Source: a virus. From it: a DNA stretch of 20,293 nt. A program made the position numbers and the translations under genes. Below, in pieces: positions 7,124 through 14,428 of the stretch (the stretch's first letter is position 1; each line of letters begins with the position of its first letter). The notes under the pieces were generated by a model. It saw only the letters and a program-made list of their open reading frames with translations, had not been told where the DNA came from and did not search any database. The stretch lies in the IMG/VR virus record IMGVR_UViG_3300021962_000830, positions 1 through 20,293 of that record, one strand, 5' to 3'.

Positions 7124-7281
7124 TCGGGTAGGGCTTGAAACCAAAAACAAGTTCCTCCTTCTTTTTCTACCCAATCTCTCGTTGCGTAAGCCTGTTCTTT
7201 TGACAGGGTTACGCATTTTTTTTCTTTGCCAACCTCCCAACAAATATTTACCCTAATGTAGGGTTCTTTGTATTTTTTCAT
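7120..7281 (-). CDS. Small hypothetical protein, 53 aa
   Basis: Starts at ATG 7281-7279, one base after the endolysin stop (TGA-A-ATG), so it is probably translated with it. The product opens MKKYKEPYIRVNICWEVGKE and continues with TLSKEQAYATRDWVEKEGG before ending WFQALPD. This reads as two beta strands, a helix and a final strand. A TTG at 7335 would extend it by 18 residues into the endolysin gene, which is less likely. Function unknown; position suggests an accessory to lysis or simply the last gene of the late transcript. Confidence 0.68.
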   Translation of the reverse strand: MKKYKEPYIRVNICWEVGKEKKCVTLSKEQAYATRDWVEKEGGTCFWFQALPD

Positions 7282-7282
7282 T

Positions 7283-8299
7283 TCAGTAATCCCATCGAAT
7301 TCGTTGCCGTCCTTCTCTAATTCCAAGGTGAACAAAACCTTTCAGCGCCCCATATCCTAGGGAGTAAGGCCAATTCTTGTTACACCAATCTTGAACAACG
7401 TAAATATTTGCCCCTTCAATGTAAAAATCAATGGCTCCTTTTGAGGGCGCATTGTAAGTGTGTTCACTATTCTTAGATCCACCTACTTGTGTGTTAATAG
7501 GTTCAGGTCGAGAAGCACTAGTAATGATCAAAGGTTTATTACCAAACGCTACTCTAACTTTTTCAAGAAACTCACATAACTCCAGGGCGGTATCACATTG
7601 GTACTGCTTGCTAAAGCGCCGTGCTTCTTGATTGAGAGTTAATTCTCCATACGTGATATTCGGTGTGACTTTATAGGTGAAAGGGCTCCAGGGGTTAAAG
7701 CGATCTTTTTTAGTTTCTTCTAATTTTTTCTCAATGTTACCGGGAGCGCCTATCTCCCTGTCCATGATCTGAATTAACTTAGTACTGTAATCAGGATCCG
7801 TTGCATATTTTTCAACGACTAATAATTGAGCACACTCATTACGTGTCTTGGCACGATTAACTCCTTTAAAACGACCAAAATCTTTATACCACCGATCAAC
7901 TAAATAAAAAACACACGTTTCTAAATCGGGAAAATCAATAAAACTGTCGGTAATTGTAATCCACTTTCCGTTAATAAATTCTTGTGTGCTAACTGCACTC
8001 CCTGATCCTTTTAATCCAAAAAAATTATTCTTTCCAGATGTATGTTTGCCCCAGCCTGATTCGAGTGCCCATTGTGCAGCGACACATTCAGGCCATTTGC
8101 TACCTGCTGTTTTAGCTGCGGCAAGAACACCGTCCCAAGTGTTACCAACTTCAACAACAGGCTTGGGTAATGTACGGTATTTAGATGCAAACGTCTCCAG
8201 GACATTAGGAGATATCTGAGTCTGGAGCCAGTCCCATGCATCGATTTGATGCTTCTCTCCTTTGTAAAACTTTGCTGCTTCTTTAAGTAAAATTGACAT
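7283..8299 (-). CDS. Bifunctional endolysin: glucosaminidase-like domain plus M15 peptidase domain
   Basis: A 338-residue peptidoglycan hydrolase with two catalytic modules, expected to act on the host wall at lysis. The N-terminal module (about 55-185) resembles FlgJ/LytG-type N-acetylglucosaminidase (GH73): AAQWALESGWGKH with probable catalytic E80, then NNFFGLKG and an ordered run of helices through VEKYATDPDYSTKL. The C-terminal module (about 215-338) resembles M15 D-Ala-D-Ala carboxypeptidases/endopeptidases: SASRPEPIN, GGSKNSEH, GAIDF and GFVHLGIR, with likely zinc ligands H280, D291 and H324. The H280-D291 spacing is longer than the common H-x6-D, due to a four-residue insert. No signal peptide is visible, so export would need a holin. 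The following 53-aa gene is nearly contiguous. Confidence 0.87.
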   Translation of the reverse strand: MSILLKEAAKFYKGEKHQIDAWDWLQTQISPNVLETFASKYRTLPKPVVEVGNTWDGVLAAAKTAGSKWPECVAAQWALESGWGKHTSGKNNFFGLKGSGSAVSTQEFINGKWITITDSFIDFPDLETCVFYLVDRWYKDFGRFKGVNRAKTRNECAQLLVVEKYATDPDYSTKLIQIMDREIGAPGNIEKKLEETKKDRFNPWSPFTYKVTPNITYGELTLNQEARRFSKQYQCDTALELCEFLEKVRVAFGNKPLIITSASRPEPINTQVGGSKNSEHTYNAPSKGAIDFYIEGANIYVVQDWCNKNWPYSLGYGALKGFVHLGIREGRQRIRWDY

Positions 8300-8336
8300 A
8301 TTAATCTTTAGTTTTTTTTACTCTAGGTCAAGTCAA

Positions 8337-8996
8337 TTAACTAACAATTTCAATTGGTGTACATCTACCAGGTTTTTCGCGATACCATTTTGTGATGATA
8401 TATTTACTTCCTTTTAATACTGGAAGTGCTTCATGCATTACATCAATGTTTGGAGTTCCGTCAATATAAAGATTATTCCAGGCAAGAGCCATTCCTTGTA
8501 CTGGTGTAAAACAGCGACCAATTAATGGGAAATCTGTTTGTCCTCCTTCTTCTACAGCATTAAGATAAACCATGACCGTCCATGTTCTCTGCCCACCAAT
8601 ACTACAGTTTTCCAAGTATTCATCTCCTTCTGGATCAAACCAATCATTATGTTCTTTAAAGTATTGGCCTGGGTCATAACGTTGACCTTGGATAGGTTCT
8701 GAATATTCTGGATCAACGCCAAGTACATCAGAAAAATAAATATCTAGATCTTCTACCAATTGAGCATTCACGTCAAACAGATGACAAGTTCTACTTGTTC
8801 TGTAATTGTTGTTTCCAAATGTTACTTCAGAAGGAACAAGCATTTTGTCAATATTTTTAATGACAAATTCACAATAATCTTTTGTTAAAAATCCGGGGAT
8901 CTCATAAAACTGAGCCAATGGGGTATCCAACTTCCAGGCTCTGGGATGCCTTGAAGAATCTGTTATGCCAAGGTGGTACCAATCGTTGTAGTCCAA
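8337..8996 (-). CDS. 2-oxoglutarate/Fe(II)-dependent oxygenase, prolyl 4-hydroxylase type
   Basis: A 219-residue dioxygenase that would hydroxylate a substrate using O2, 2-oxoglutarate and Fe(II). The iron triad is visible: H116 and D118 in KEHNDWF, and the distal H188 in VMHEALPV. K198 in KGSKYIITKWYRE is at the usual 2-oxoglutarate-binding position ten residues on. GGQRTWTVMVYLN and GGQTDFPLI are typical of the P4H-alpha/procollagen-lysyl group, which acts on protein side chains; free amino acids or other substrates are possible. The start must be TTG (8996-8994): there is no ATG before the domain, and the upstream stop is 9 nt away with TTAGG in between. Related oxygenases are common in cyanophages. 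Clustering with glycosyltransferases hints at hydroxylation before glycosylation. Confidence 0.87.
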   Translation of the reverse strand: MDYNDWYHLGITDSSRHPRAWKLDTPLAQFYEIPGFLTKDYCEFVIKNIDKMLVPSEVTFGNNNYRTSRTCHLFDVNAQLVEDLDIYFSDVLGVDPEYSEPIQGQRYDPGQYFKEHNDWFDPEGDEYLENCSIGGQRTWTVMVYLNAVEEGGQTDFPLIGRCFTPVQGMALAWNNLYIDGTPNIDVMHEALPVLKGSKYIITKWYREKPGRCTPIEIVS

Positions 8997-9005
8997 GTTT
9001 TAAAC

Positions 9006-9701
9006 CTAAGGATTAACGTTTAACAGTTGTTTAAAATTACCTGTATATATTTTGGGGCCAACATGCATGCACGTAGATGTGGTATTAATCCAAATATCGT
9101 GCCCCAAATGTTTAATTTTTTGGCATAAATAAATATCTTCTCCAATAAAACCTTCTGCAACAAAATCATATTGACAGATGTTGTTTAGTTCTTTGCCACG
9201 GAATACAGTCTTAGTGCTATTTGCCGCAAGGTCTTTCAATACTTTCTTGCTTAACTTTAAACAACTGGTGCTTACACCATCTGCCTTGAGCCAATCACCT
9301 TCCATCTTGGGTTCTTCTTTAAAAAAGATATCGTAACTTTCTTGATCTGATTTCTTGACGGTTGGGATAGCAACAACGTCTTTTTCACTTTTTACGACAG
9401 TAATAAACGCCTGTGGATCGCAATAAACATCTGAGTCGATGAAGACAAGCGAATCAAAATCCCCCTGGATCGCAACAGTTAAGATTTCGTTACGTGCCAT
9501 GGGGAGGATGCTCTCATATGAGAGAAGTACCATATTCACTTCAATGTCGTTGAGGAGAGCGAGCTTACCGATCTCATGAAGTGCGTAGGAGTACCAGGCA
9601 TCGACCCTCCCATCGAGTGCCGGTGTACCGACTAGTACGCGTTGCTTCCTGTTCTGATTTTGTTTAGCAGGTTTTGCCACTGGATAAACCTTTTTTCCCA
9701 T
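9006..9701 (-). CDS. GT-A type (GT2-like) glycosyltransferase
   Basis: A 231-residue protein with a GT-A nucleotide-sugar transferase pattern. Numbering from ATG 9701, RVLVGTPALDGRVD begins the core, and VFIDSDVY supplies a D-x-D metal-binding motif (D89/D91). VSTSCLKLS and GEDIYLCQKIKHLGHDIW (E188, D189) match the acceptor/catalytic region of GT2-like enzymes. A His follows in CMHVG. A TTG two codons upstream is the alternative start. The first 70 nt overlap the end of the upstream GT4 gene in another frame, with no later start that would keep the first strand. It belongs to a run of sugar- and methyl-transfer genes and is followed at 9 nt by the 2OG oxygenase. Donor and acceptor are unknown. 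Confidence 0.82.
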   Translation of the reverse strand: MGKKVYPVAKPAKQNQNRKQRVLVGTPALDGRVDAWYSYALHEIGKLALLNDIEVNMVLLSYESILPMARNEILTVAIQGDFDSLVFIDSDVYCDPQAFITVVKSEKDVVAIPTVKKSDQESYDIFFKEEPKMEGDWLKADGVSTSCLKLSKKVLKDLAANSTKTVFRGKELNNICQYDFVAEGFIGEDIYLCQKIKHLGHDIWINTTSTCMHVGPKIYTGNFKQLLNVNP

Positions 9702-10564
9702 GTCCAATTTTTGTTGTAAAACTCAATTTGCTCAAGAAGACGTTCCTGGTTTTGCTTAGACCAGTAGTTGTCAATTACTCTGTTTAAGACAATAGCGTAA
9801 TTTTGAGCAAGTCGGTCATGATCGTTGTCGTAACAAACAAATTCTCCGTATTCACCACAGGTTTCAAAGAGTGCTCCATAGTTGGTAACGACTGCTTGAC
9901 ACCCAGCGCACATCGCTTCAATTGCTGAGATGCAAGAAGTTTCTTCAAAGGTACTGGGGTAAGCAAAGATATGCGCGTCTTCCAGGGCGGTGCGGATCTC
10001 TTGATTGGGTGCGTAACCTTTGACGTTGATGCCGGAAGTTTTTTCTAGTTCTTCAAAAAGCTGATCAAAGCGTCCTGTCACGGATTGAGCAAAAGCTGGT
10101 CCGTAGATGACAGTAGAAGAGTAAACGTCAAGTTCAATGTCATCTCGATTAAGGAGGCGGAATGCTTTCAAAAGAACATGCAGTCCGCGCCAAGGGGTTG
10201 ATGTGTAGATCAACTTGAGCTTGCCTTTGGGTTTTGGCTTGATATCAAATGCTGTTGTCGCGTTCTTAATAACGACTGATTTCCAAGGCGGTGCATTAAA
10301 TTTTTCTCTGAATTTTTCGTAGCACCAGTGGGAGTCGTAAACAAAACAATCAACGGTATCCACAAAAGAAGGGCTGCGCATTCCTTGAACATTTTCTTGG
10401 TCGTAACTCAGTTCTTGCAGAAGAATGTTCTTTTTACCAGGCACAATAAGTTCTGGCTTGCAGATAGAAACAATTAAGTTGATTCCTGTAAAATCTAAAT
10501 TTTCTTTTAGTGTATCGACCAGGATTTCAGTCCCGCCTTTTGGCTGTGTTGGGATCACGTTCAA
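9632..10564 (-). CDS. GT4-type glycosyltransferase
   Basis: About 310 residues, GT-B fold. The N-terminus reads NVIPTQPKGGTEILVDTL with the GGTE acceptor-domain motif. The donor domain has LIYTSTPWRGLHVLLKAF and FEETSCISAIEAMCAG, where the second and third Glu form E-x7-E. The start is hard to fix. TTG at 10564 gives M-N-V-I-P and GTG at 10558 gives M-I-P; ATG at 10603 or 10612 would deepen the overlap with the FkbM gene. I chose TTG because it keeps the strand before GGTE with a short overlap (38 nt). The 3' end overlaps the GT-A gene by 70 nt. It is a second GT4 enzyme, visibly different from the one at 3011-4276. The acceptor may be a virion protein or surface glycan (inferred). Confidence 0.82.
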   Translation of the reverse strand: MNVIPTQPKGGTEILVDTLKENLDFTGINLIVSICKPELIVPGKKNILLQELSYDQENVQGMRSPSFVDTVDCFVYDSHWCYEKFREKFNAPPWKSVVIKNATTAFDIKPKPKGKLKLIYTSTPWRGLHVLLKAFRLLNRDDIELDVYSSTVIYGPAFAQSVTGRFDQLFEELEKTSGINVKGYAPNQEIRTALEDAHIFAYPSTFEETSCISAIEAMCAGCQAVVTNYGALFETCGEYGEFVCYDNDHDRLAQNYAIVLNRVIDNYWSKQNQERLLEQIEFYNKNWTWEKRFIQWQNLLNKIRTGSNAY

Positions 10565-11153
10565 ACAGGAAATCAACCTGGAGTAACTGATTATTCTGAT
10601 CATACAGGACATCAAAGATATCCATGAGCCTGTATCCAATTTTATTTAGATAAGAGATCACCTCACCGGCCAAGGGTGCGCCTTGGTTGTACTGCTGAAT
10701 TGAAGTTTCAATTAACAAATAAGTAGGCTGTGTTTTTGTCAGGTATTTCTTCCCGCCTTTCAAAATATCAAGCTCTGAACCCTGCACATCTAACTTAATA
10801 AAATCAAATGCAGGGAAATTTAAATCGTCCAGTGCATACGCCCACTTCTTAAGAACCAAGGGATCTTGGTAATAGACGGTGTTTTCGCGGTAGACAGAAC
10901 TGCCGGTTGTGCAAGCATCCTCTGACAATGTATAAAAATCTATTTGCTTGGTCTTTTTACTGAGTAAATAAAAGTCGGTATCAAAATCTAGAAGGAAAGG
11001 CGCTTGACGCTCGTCTCCTTCAATGCATTTAATCTTTGAGCCTGGGAATAGCTCTTTGATTAGACGCGCAAATTCACCACGATAAGCTCCAACATCTAAA
11101 ACGCTTTTAATGGGCTGCTTTAAATGTTGAAGCCTATGTCGAAATCTCTGCAC
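10527..11153 (-). CDS. FkbM-family SAM-dependent methyltransferase
   Basis: A 208-residue class I methyltransferase. VLDVGAYRGEFA (18-29) is the SAM-binding motif I, and IKCIEGDER contains the acidic residue E45 that binds the ribose. FDFIKLDVQGSELDILKGG (about 115-133) is the signature of the FkbM group, whose members often O-methylate sugars or antibiotics. The C-terminal strand QVDFLFERD is also typical, so the reading frame is real to its end despite the overlap with the next gene. The start is GTG (11153-11151), 10 nt after the upstream stop. Placed before two glycosyltransferases, it may cap or modify a glycan by methylation; that is inference from position. Confidence 0.87.
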   Translation of the reverse strand: MQRFRHRLQHLKQPIKSVLDVGAYRGEFARLIKELFPGSKIKCIEGDERQAPFLLDFDTDFYLLSKKTKQIDFYTLSEDACTTGSSVYRENTVYYQDPLVLKKWAYALDDLNFPAFDFIKLDVQGSELDILKGGKKYLTKTQPTYLLIETSIQQYNQGAPLAGEVISYLNKIGYRLMDIFDVLYDQNNQLLQVDFLFERDPNTAKRRD

Positions 11154-11163
11154 AGATCTTGTA

Positions 11164-11475
11164 TCAGCTCAGAGAAGTGATATCAAAATCGTTCAGTTTT
11201 TCTTCGGTTGGGGTTCCGGTCATGCTTCCGTAAAAGCTGTCAAACACCATGTCCAGATGCACGGTGTTGCAAAAACCTAGCAGTTCAGACTTGGTGAAAT
11301 CAGAAGGTTCTTTGTTGAGATACTCAACGTCTGCTCCACAACTAAAATCTTTGATCAGACCATTGCAGCTATAAACAACGGTAAGATCCCATTGCTTAAC
11401 TTTACCGTTGGTTTTAACAGTAGGGATGGCCTTGGAAAGGGCTTTGGTGGCACCAATAGCGTTAATAAAAGCCAT
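11164..11475 (-). CDS. Hypothetical protein, 103 aa, in the fibre cluster
   Basis: I do not recognise a named family. The protein opens MAFINAIGATKALSKAIPTV, contains VKQWDLTVVYSCNG and VEYLNKEPSDFTKSELLGF, and ends DFDITSLS. The pattern suggests a compact beta-strand domain with one helix and no signal or membrane segment. It lies between the S74 fibre and the FkbM gene on the same strand, with 61 nt on one side and 10 nt on the other. A small virion or fibre-assembly protein is possible. No Shine-Dalgarno sequence precedes the ATG; the leader ends in TTTAAATA. Confidence 0.72.
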   Translation of the reverse strand: MAFINAIGATKALSKAIPTVKTNGKVKQWDLTVVYSCNGLIKDFSCGADVEYLNKEPSDFTKSELLGFCNTVHLDMVFDSFYGSMTGTPTEEKLNDFDITSLS

Positions 11476-11536
11476 TATTTAAACAGGTGTTTTTTAAATC
11501 ATAGCAGCAGTTTAAACCTAGTCCAAATCAAATTGC

Positions 11537-14428
11537 TTAAGTCACAATGTGATTGAGAAACGCTTCTTCCAGATTTTCCAGGCGTGTGGAAAGTTCTTGT
11601 ACAGCTTTTACCAAAATTGGATAGGTCTTCATTGTATCAGCTTCCCACATTAAAGGATTGTCTTTATGGACAAGACGTGTGTATTGCTGTGTACCAAACT
11701 GCTGTTCAACTTGATCCAGCTCTTGGGCAATAAACCCAAAATCTTTACGACCTTTTCGAGAGCCATCACGTGTTGCCCAATCAAATTTTACAGGACGCAA
11801 CGCTTTAATAAACGTTACGCCAAATGGCAGATCTTCAATATTGGTTTTGTCTCTTATGTCTGAAAGGGTTGAAATTGTTGTATCAGCACAACGTAAGTTA
11901 ACAACGTTGGCGTCACCAAGTGTAAATTCACCAGTAACTGTTGCAGCAGAAGCCTGAGCCTGGTTACCAATACATGTGTTGTTAACACCTGTGGTAATTG
12001 TGCTCCCTGCGTTATCACCAATTGCAACATTTTGATTTCCTATTGTATTGATGCGTAAAGCGCCAGAACCTATTGCTATATTGGAAGCACCTGAGGTATT
12101 AAAAAATAAAGCGTTTGGACCTATGCCAATGTTATTACTGCCTGTCGTATTAGAGTATAAACAACTACCGCCAATGGCAATATTATAGCTGCCAGTTGTA
12201 TTCGAGAATAGAGCCTGATAACCAACTGCAGTACTCTCAATACCTGTTGTATTAGTGCGCAGGGCTTGATAGCCGACCCCAACCATATTGCCAGATTTGT
12301 TATTTTCCAACGCAAAGGAACCAACTGCAGTACTAGCTGTTCCTGTTACATTTAAACGAAGAGCGCTCCCTCCAATGGCGGTATTGTAATTACCTGTTGT
12401 ACTAGTCTGAAGAGTACTATTTCCAATGCCAACATTGGTTGTGCCAAATGTATTACCAATTACTGCAAAAGAGCCAATACCAATATTATTGGTACCTGAT
12501 GTATTACCGTTTAAAGCAAGGTAACCAACAGCTGTATTATTGGTGCCTGTTGAGTTAACGGATAAAGCACTGTTTCCAATTGCAACATTAAAACTTCCTG
12601 TTGTATTATTAACCAACGAAGTAACTCCAACGGCGGTATTGTTTGTACCAGTTGAGTTGGTAAACATGGATGATCTGCCGATAGCAGTATTATCAGCGCC
12701 TGTTGTATTTGTTTGCAACGCACCGTAACCAACCGCGGTCATTCTGCTGCCCGCCGTATTATAAAATAAAGCGTTAGCACCAATAGCTGTATTTTCAGTA
12801 CCTGTTATGTCAGTGGTTAATGCAGAAGATCCAACGGCGGTATTGTAATTACCTGTTACGTGAGCCTTACCTGCTTGATAACCAAAAGCAGCATTAGCAA
12901 AAGCAGTTGTGTTAGCGTTTAAGGCTTCATATCCAACCGCGGTATTACCACCAGCTGTACTATTGGAGCGCAGCGCATTAAAACCAACCGCTACGTTAGC
13001 AGTTGCTGTATTAAGACGTAATGCATTTGCGCCAACAGCAACGTTAGCAAATCCAATTAAATTTGTATATAAACCACTGAGACCAATAGCAATATTTTGA
13101 CCGCCTGATGTATTACTGTATAGAGCCTGATAACCAATCGCAACATTCTCAGCGCCTGTTGTATTAAACGTTAATGCAACAGAACCTACTGCAACGTTTC
13201 GATTGCCTGATGTATTACTATCTAAAGACTGATAGCCAACTGCAGTATTATCGCTACCAGTTGTGCTTAATAAACCTGCCTGATAACCAATAAATGTATT
13301 ATTAACGCCGGTATTAACATTGCCAGCTTGATAACCTAAAGCAGTTTCAAAAGGACTTGCAGAATCAGTAATGCCGGATAAGCTGGATCCTGCTGTTACC
13401 GCTGCCCATGTGGTGGTTCCATTTCCATTTGTTTGTAAATAAAATCCTGATGTTCCAGTTATTGTAGGAAAACTGTATAGACCATATGGTCGAATATCAC
13501 CACTACCACTGATAACGATTACATCACCGGAAGCTCTGTAAATACTGCCAGAAATCTGATTCGTAAAAACACCGGTTGCAAAATTGGCAGTAGTTCCAGT
13601 TACCGTTACACCTGTAATAGATGTAAAACTACCGGCATTCCCTGTAATGGTTGCACCAGACAGCTGACTTGTAAATACACCATTTACACCATTGAGATTG
13701 GTGGCAAAAACCGTTGTGCCAGTGATGCTTGCACCAGATAACAGGTTAGTAAAGACACCATCTACGCCATTTAGGGTAGTGGCAGAAACCGTGGTGCCAG
13801 TAATTGTTGCACCGGACAATTGAGTTGTGAATACACCACTTACGCCATTAAGAGTGGTAGCAGAAACTGTGGTACCAGTTATCGTTGCACCAGATAACTG
13901 GTCACTGAAGACACCACTTACACCGTTAAGGGTGGTAGCAGAAACCGTAGAACCGGTAATTGTTGCACCAGATAATTGGGTGCTGAATACACCACTTACG
14001 CCATTAAGAGTGGTAGCAGAAACTGTGGTACCAGTTATCGTTGCACCAGATAACTGGGTGCTGAATACACCACTTACACCGTTGAGAGTAGTGGCAGAGA
14101 CCGTTGTACCAGTGACGGTTGCACCGGATAACTGGGTGCTAAAGACACCGCTTACGCCAGTAATGCTTGTTGCAGCAACCGTAGAACCGGTAATTGTTGT
14201 TCCAGATAATTGCGTTGTAAATACACCTGTTACGCCTGTAATACTGGTGGCAGAAACGGCGACACCCGTAATAACGTTTCCAGATATTTGTGTAGTAAAA
14301 ACGCCACTCGTTCCTAAAACGTTTGCGCCGCTAACACTATTAATAAATACACCAGTTTGTCCCGTAATGGTGTTCAGGGAAAAAATATTTCCACTGCTGG
14401 AATCGTAAGAGCTATATTTGATGGCCAT
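11537..14428 (-). CDS. Tail fibre with repeat arrays and C-terminal S74 intramolecular chaperone
   Basis: A 963-residue fibre expected to trimerise and bind the host surface. Residues about 35-290 hold nine 26-residue repeats of the type GVFSTQLSGATITG followed by TTVSATTLNGVS. A 48-residue module with SGSGDIRPYG follows. Next come about 28 repeats of 17 residues (NTAVGYQAL then SNTTGS-like), resembling the beta-roll head repeats of trimeric adhesins. The last 108 residues are a Peptidase_S74 chaperone: S856-D857 marks the self-cleavage site, K861 is the partner of the Ser-Lys dyad, and LRPVKFDW and KDFGFIAQELD are family motifs. Cleavage would release the C-terminal coiled coil after trimer folding. 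The N-terminus lacks the attachment-like domain seen in the upstream fibre. The ATG overlaps that gene's stop (TGATG), so translation is coupled. Confidence 0.9.
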   Translation of the reverse strand: MAIKYSSYDSSSGNIFSLNTITGQTGVFINSVSGANVLGTSGVFTTQISGNVITGVAVSATSITGVTGVFTTQLSGTTITGSTVAATSITGVSGVFSTQLSGATVTGTTVSATTLNGVSGVFSTQLSGATITGTTVSATTLNGVSGVFSTQLSGATITGSTVSATTLNGVSGVFSDQLSGATITGTTVSATTLNGVSGVFTTQLSGATITGTTVSATTLNGVDGVFTNLLSGASITGTTVFATNLNGVNGVFTSQLSGATITGNAGSFTSITGVTVTGTTANFATGVFTNQISGSIYRASGDVIVISGSGDIRPYGLYSFPTITGTSGFYLQTNGNGTTTWAAVTAGSSLSGITDSASPFETALGYQAGNVNTGVNNTFIGYQAGLLSTTGSDNTAVGYQSLDSNTSGNRNVAVGSVALTFNTTGAENVAIGYQALYSNTSGGQNIAIGLSGLYTNLIGFANVAVGANALRLNTATANVAVGFNALRSNSTAGGNTAVGYEALNANTTAFANAAFGYQAGKAHVTGNYNTAVGSSALTTDITGTENTAIGANALFYNTAGSRMTAVGYGALQTNTTGADNTAIGRSSMFTNSTGTNNTAVGVTSLVNNTTGSFNVAIGNSALSVNSTGTNNTAVGYLALNGNTSGTNNIGIGSFAVIGNTFGTTNVGIGNSTLQTSTTGNYNTAIGGSALRLNVTGTASTAVGSFALENNKSGNMVGVGYQALRTNTTGIESTAVGYQALFSNTTGSYNIAIGGSCLYSNTTGSNNIGIGPNALFFNTSGASNIAIGSGALRINTIGNQNVAIGDNAGSTITTGVNNTCIGNQAQASAATVTGEFTLGDANVVNLRCADTTISTLSDIRDKTNIEDLPFGVTFIKALRPVKFDWATRDGSRKGRKDFGFIAQELDQVEQQFGTQQYTRLVHKDNPLMWEADTMKTYPILVKAVQELSTRLENLEEAFLNHIVT
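11931..13351 (-). repeat. Tandem 51-bp coding repeat, about 28 copies
   Basis: Encodes 17-residue units with the core N-x-A-[VI]-G-x-x-A-L-x-x-N-T-[TS]-G. I count 28 units by eye, two of them 16 residues long. Units differ in DNA sequence, so this is an old, protein-level array rather than recent DNA amplification. It forms the shaft of the S74 fibre. Confidence 0.88.
13550..14330 (-). repeat. Tandem 78-bp coding repeat, nine to ten copies
   Basis: Encodes 26-residue GVF..QLSGATITG repeats. DNA similarity is high in the middle of the array: positions 13828-13901 and 13984-14057 are identical over 74 nt, two periods (156 nt) apart. The unit between them differs. This points to recent duplication or gene conversion within the fibre. 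Confidence 0.88.

Noticed and set aside
11931-13351. CRISPR-like array from regular spacing of similar segments
   Set aside because: The period is a constant 51 nt, in frame, with protein-level rather than DNA-level conservation and no repeat-spacer alternation; it encodes fibre repeats.
13827-14408. Long plus-strand open frame opposite the fibre repeats (also shorter ones near 15629-15991 and 12540-13100)
   Set aside because: They are antisense images of the 78-bp and 51-bp repeats: Val/Pro/Thr-rich repetitive products with no domain, and the minus-strand fibre frames are clearly real.
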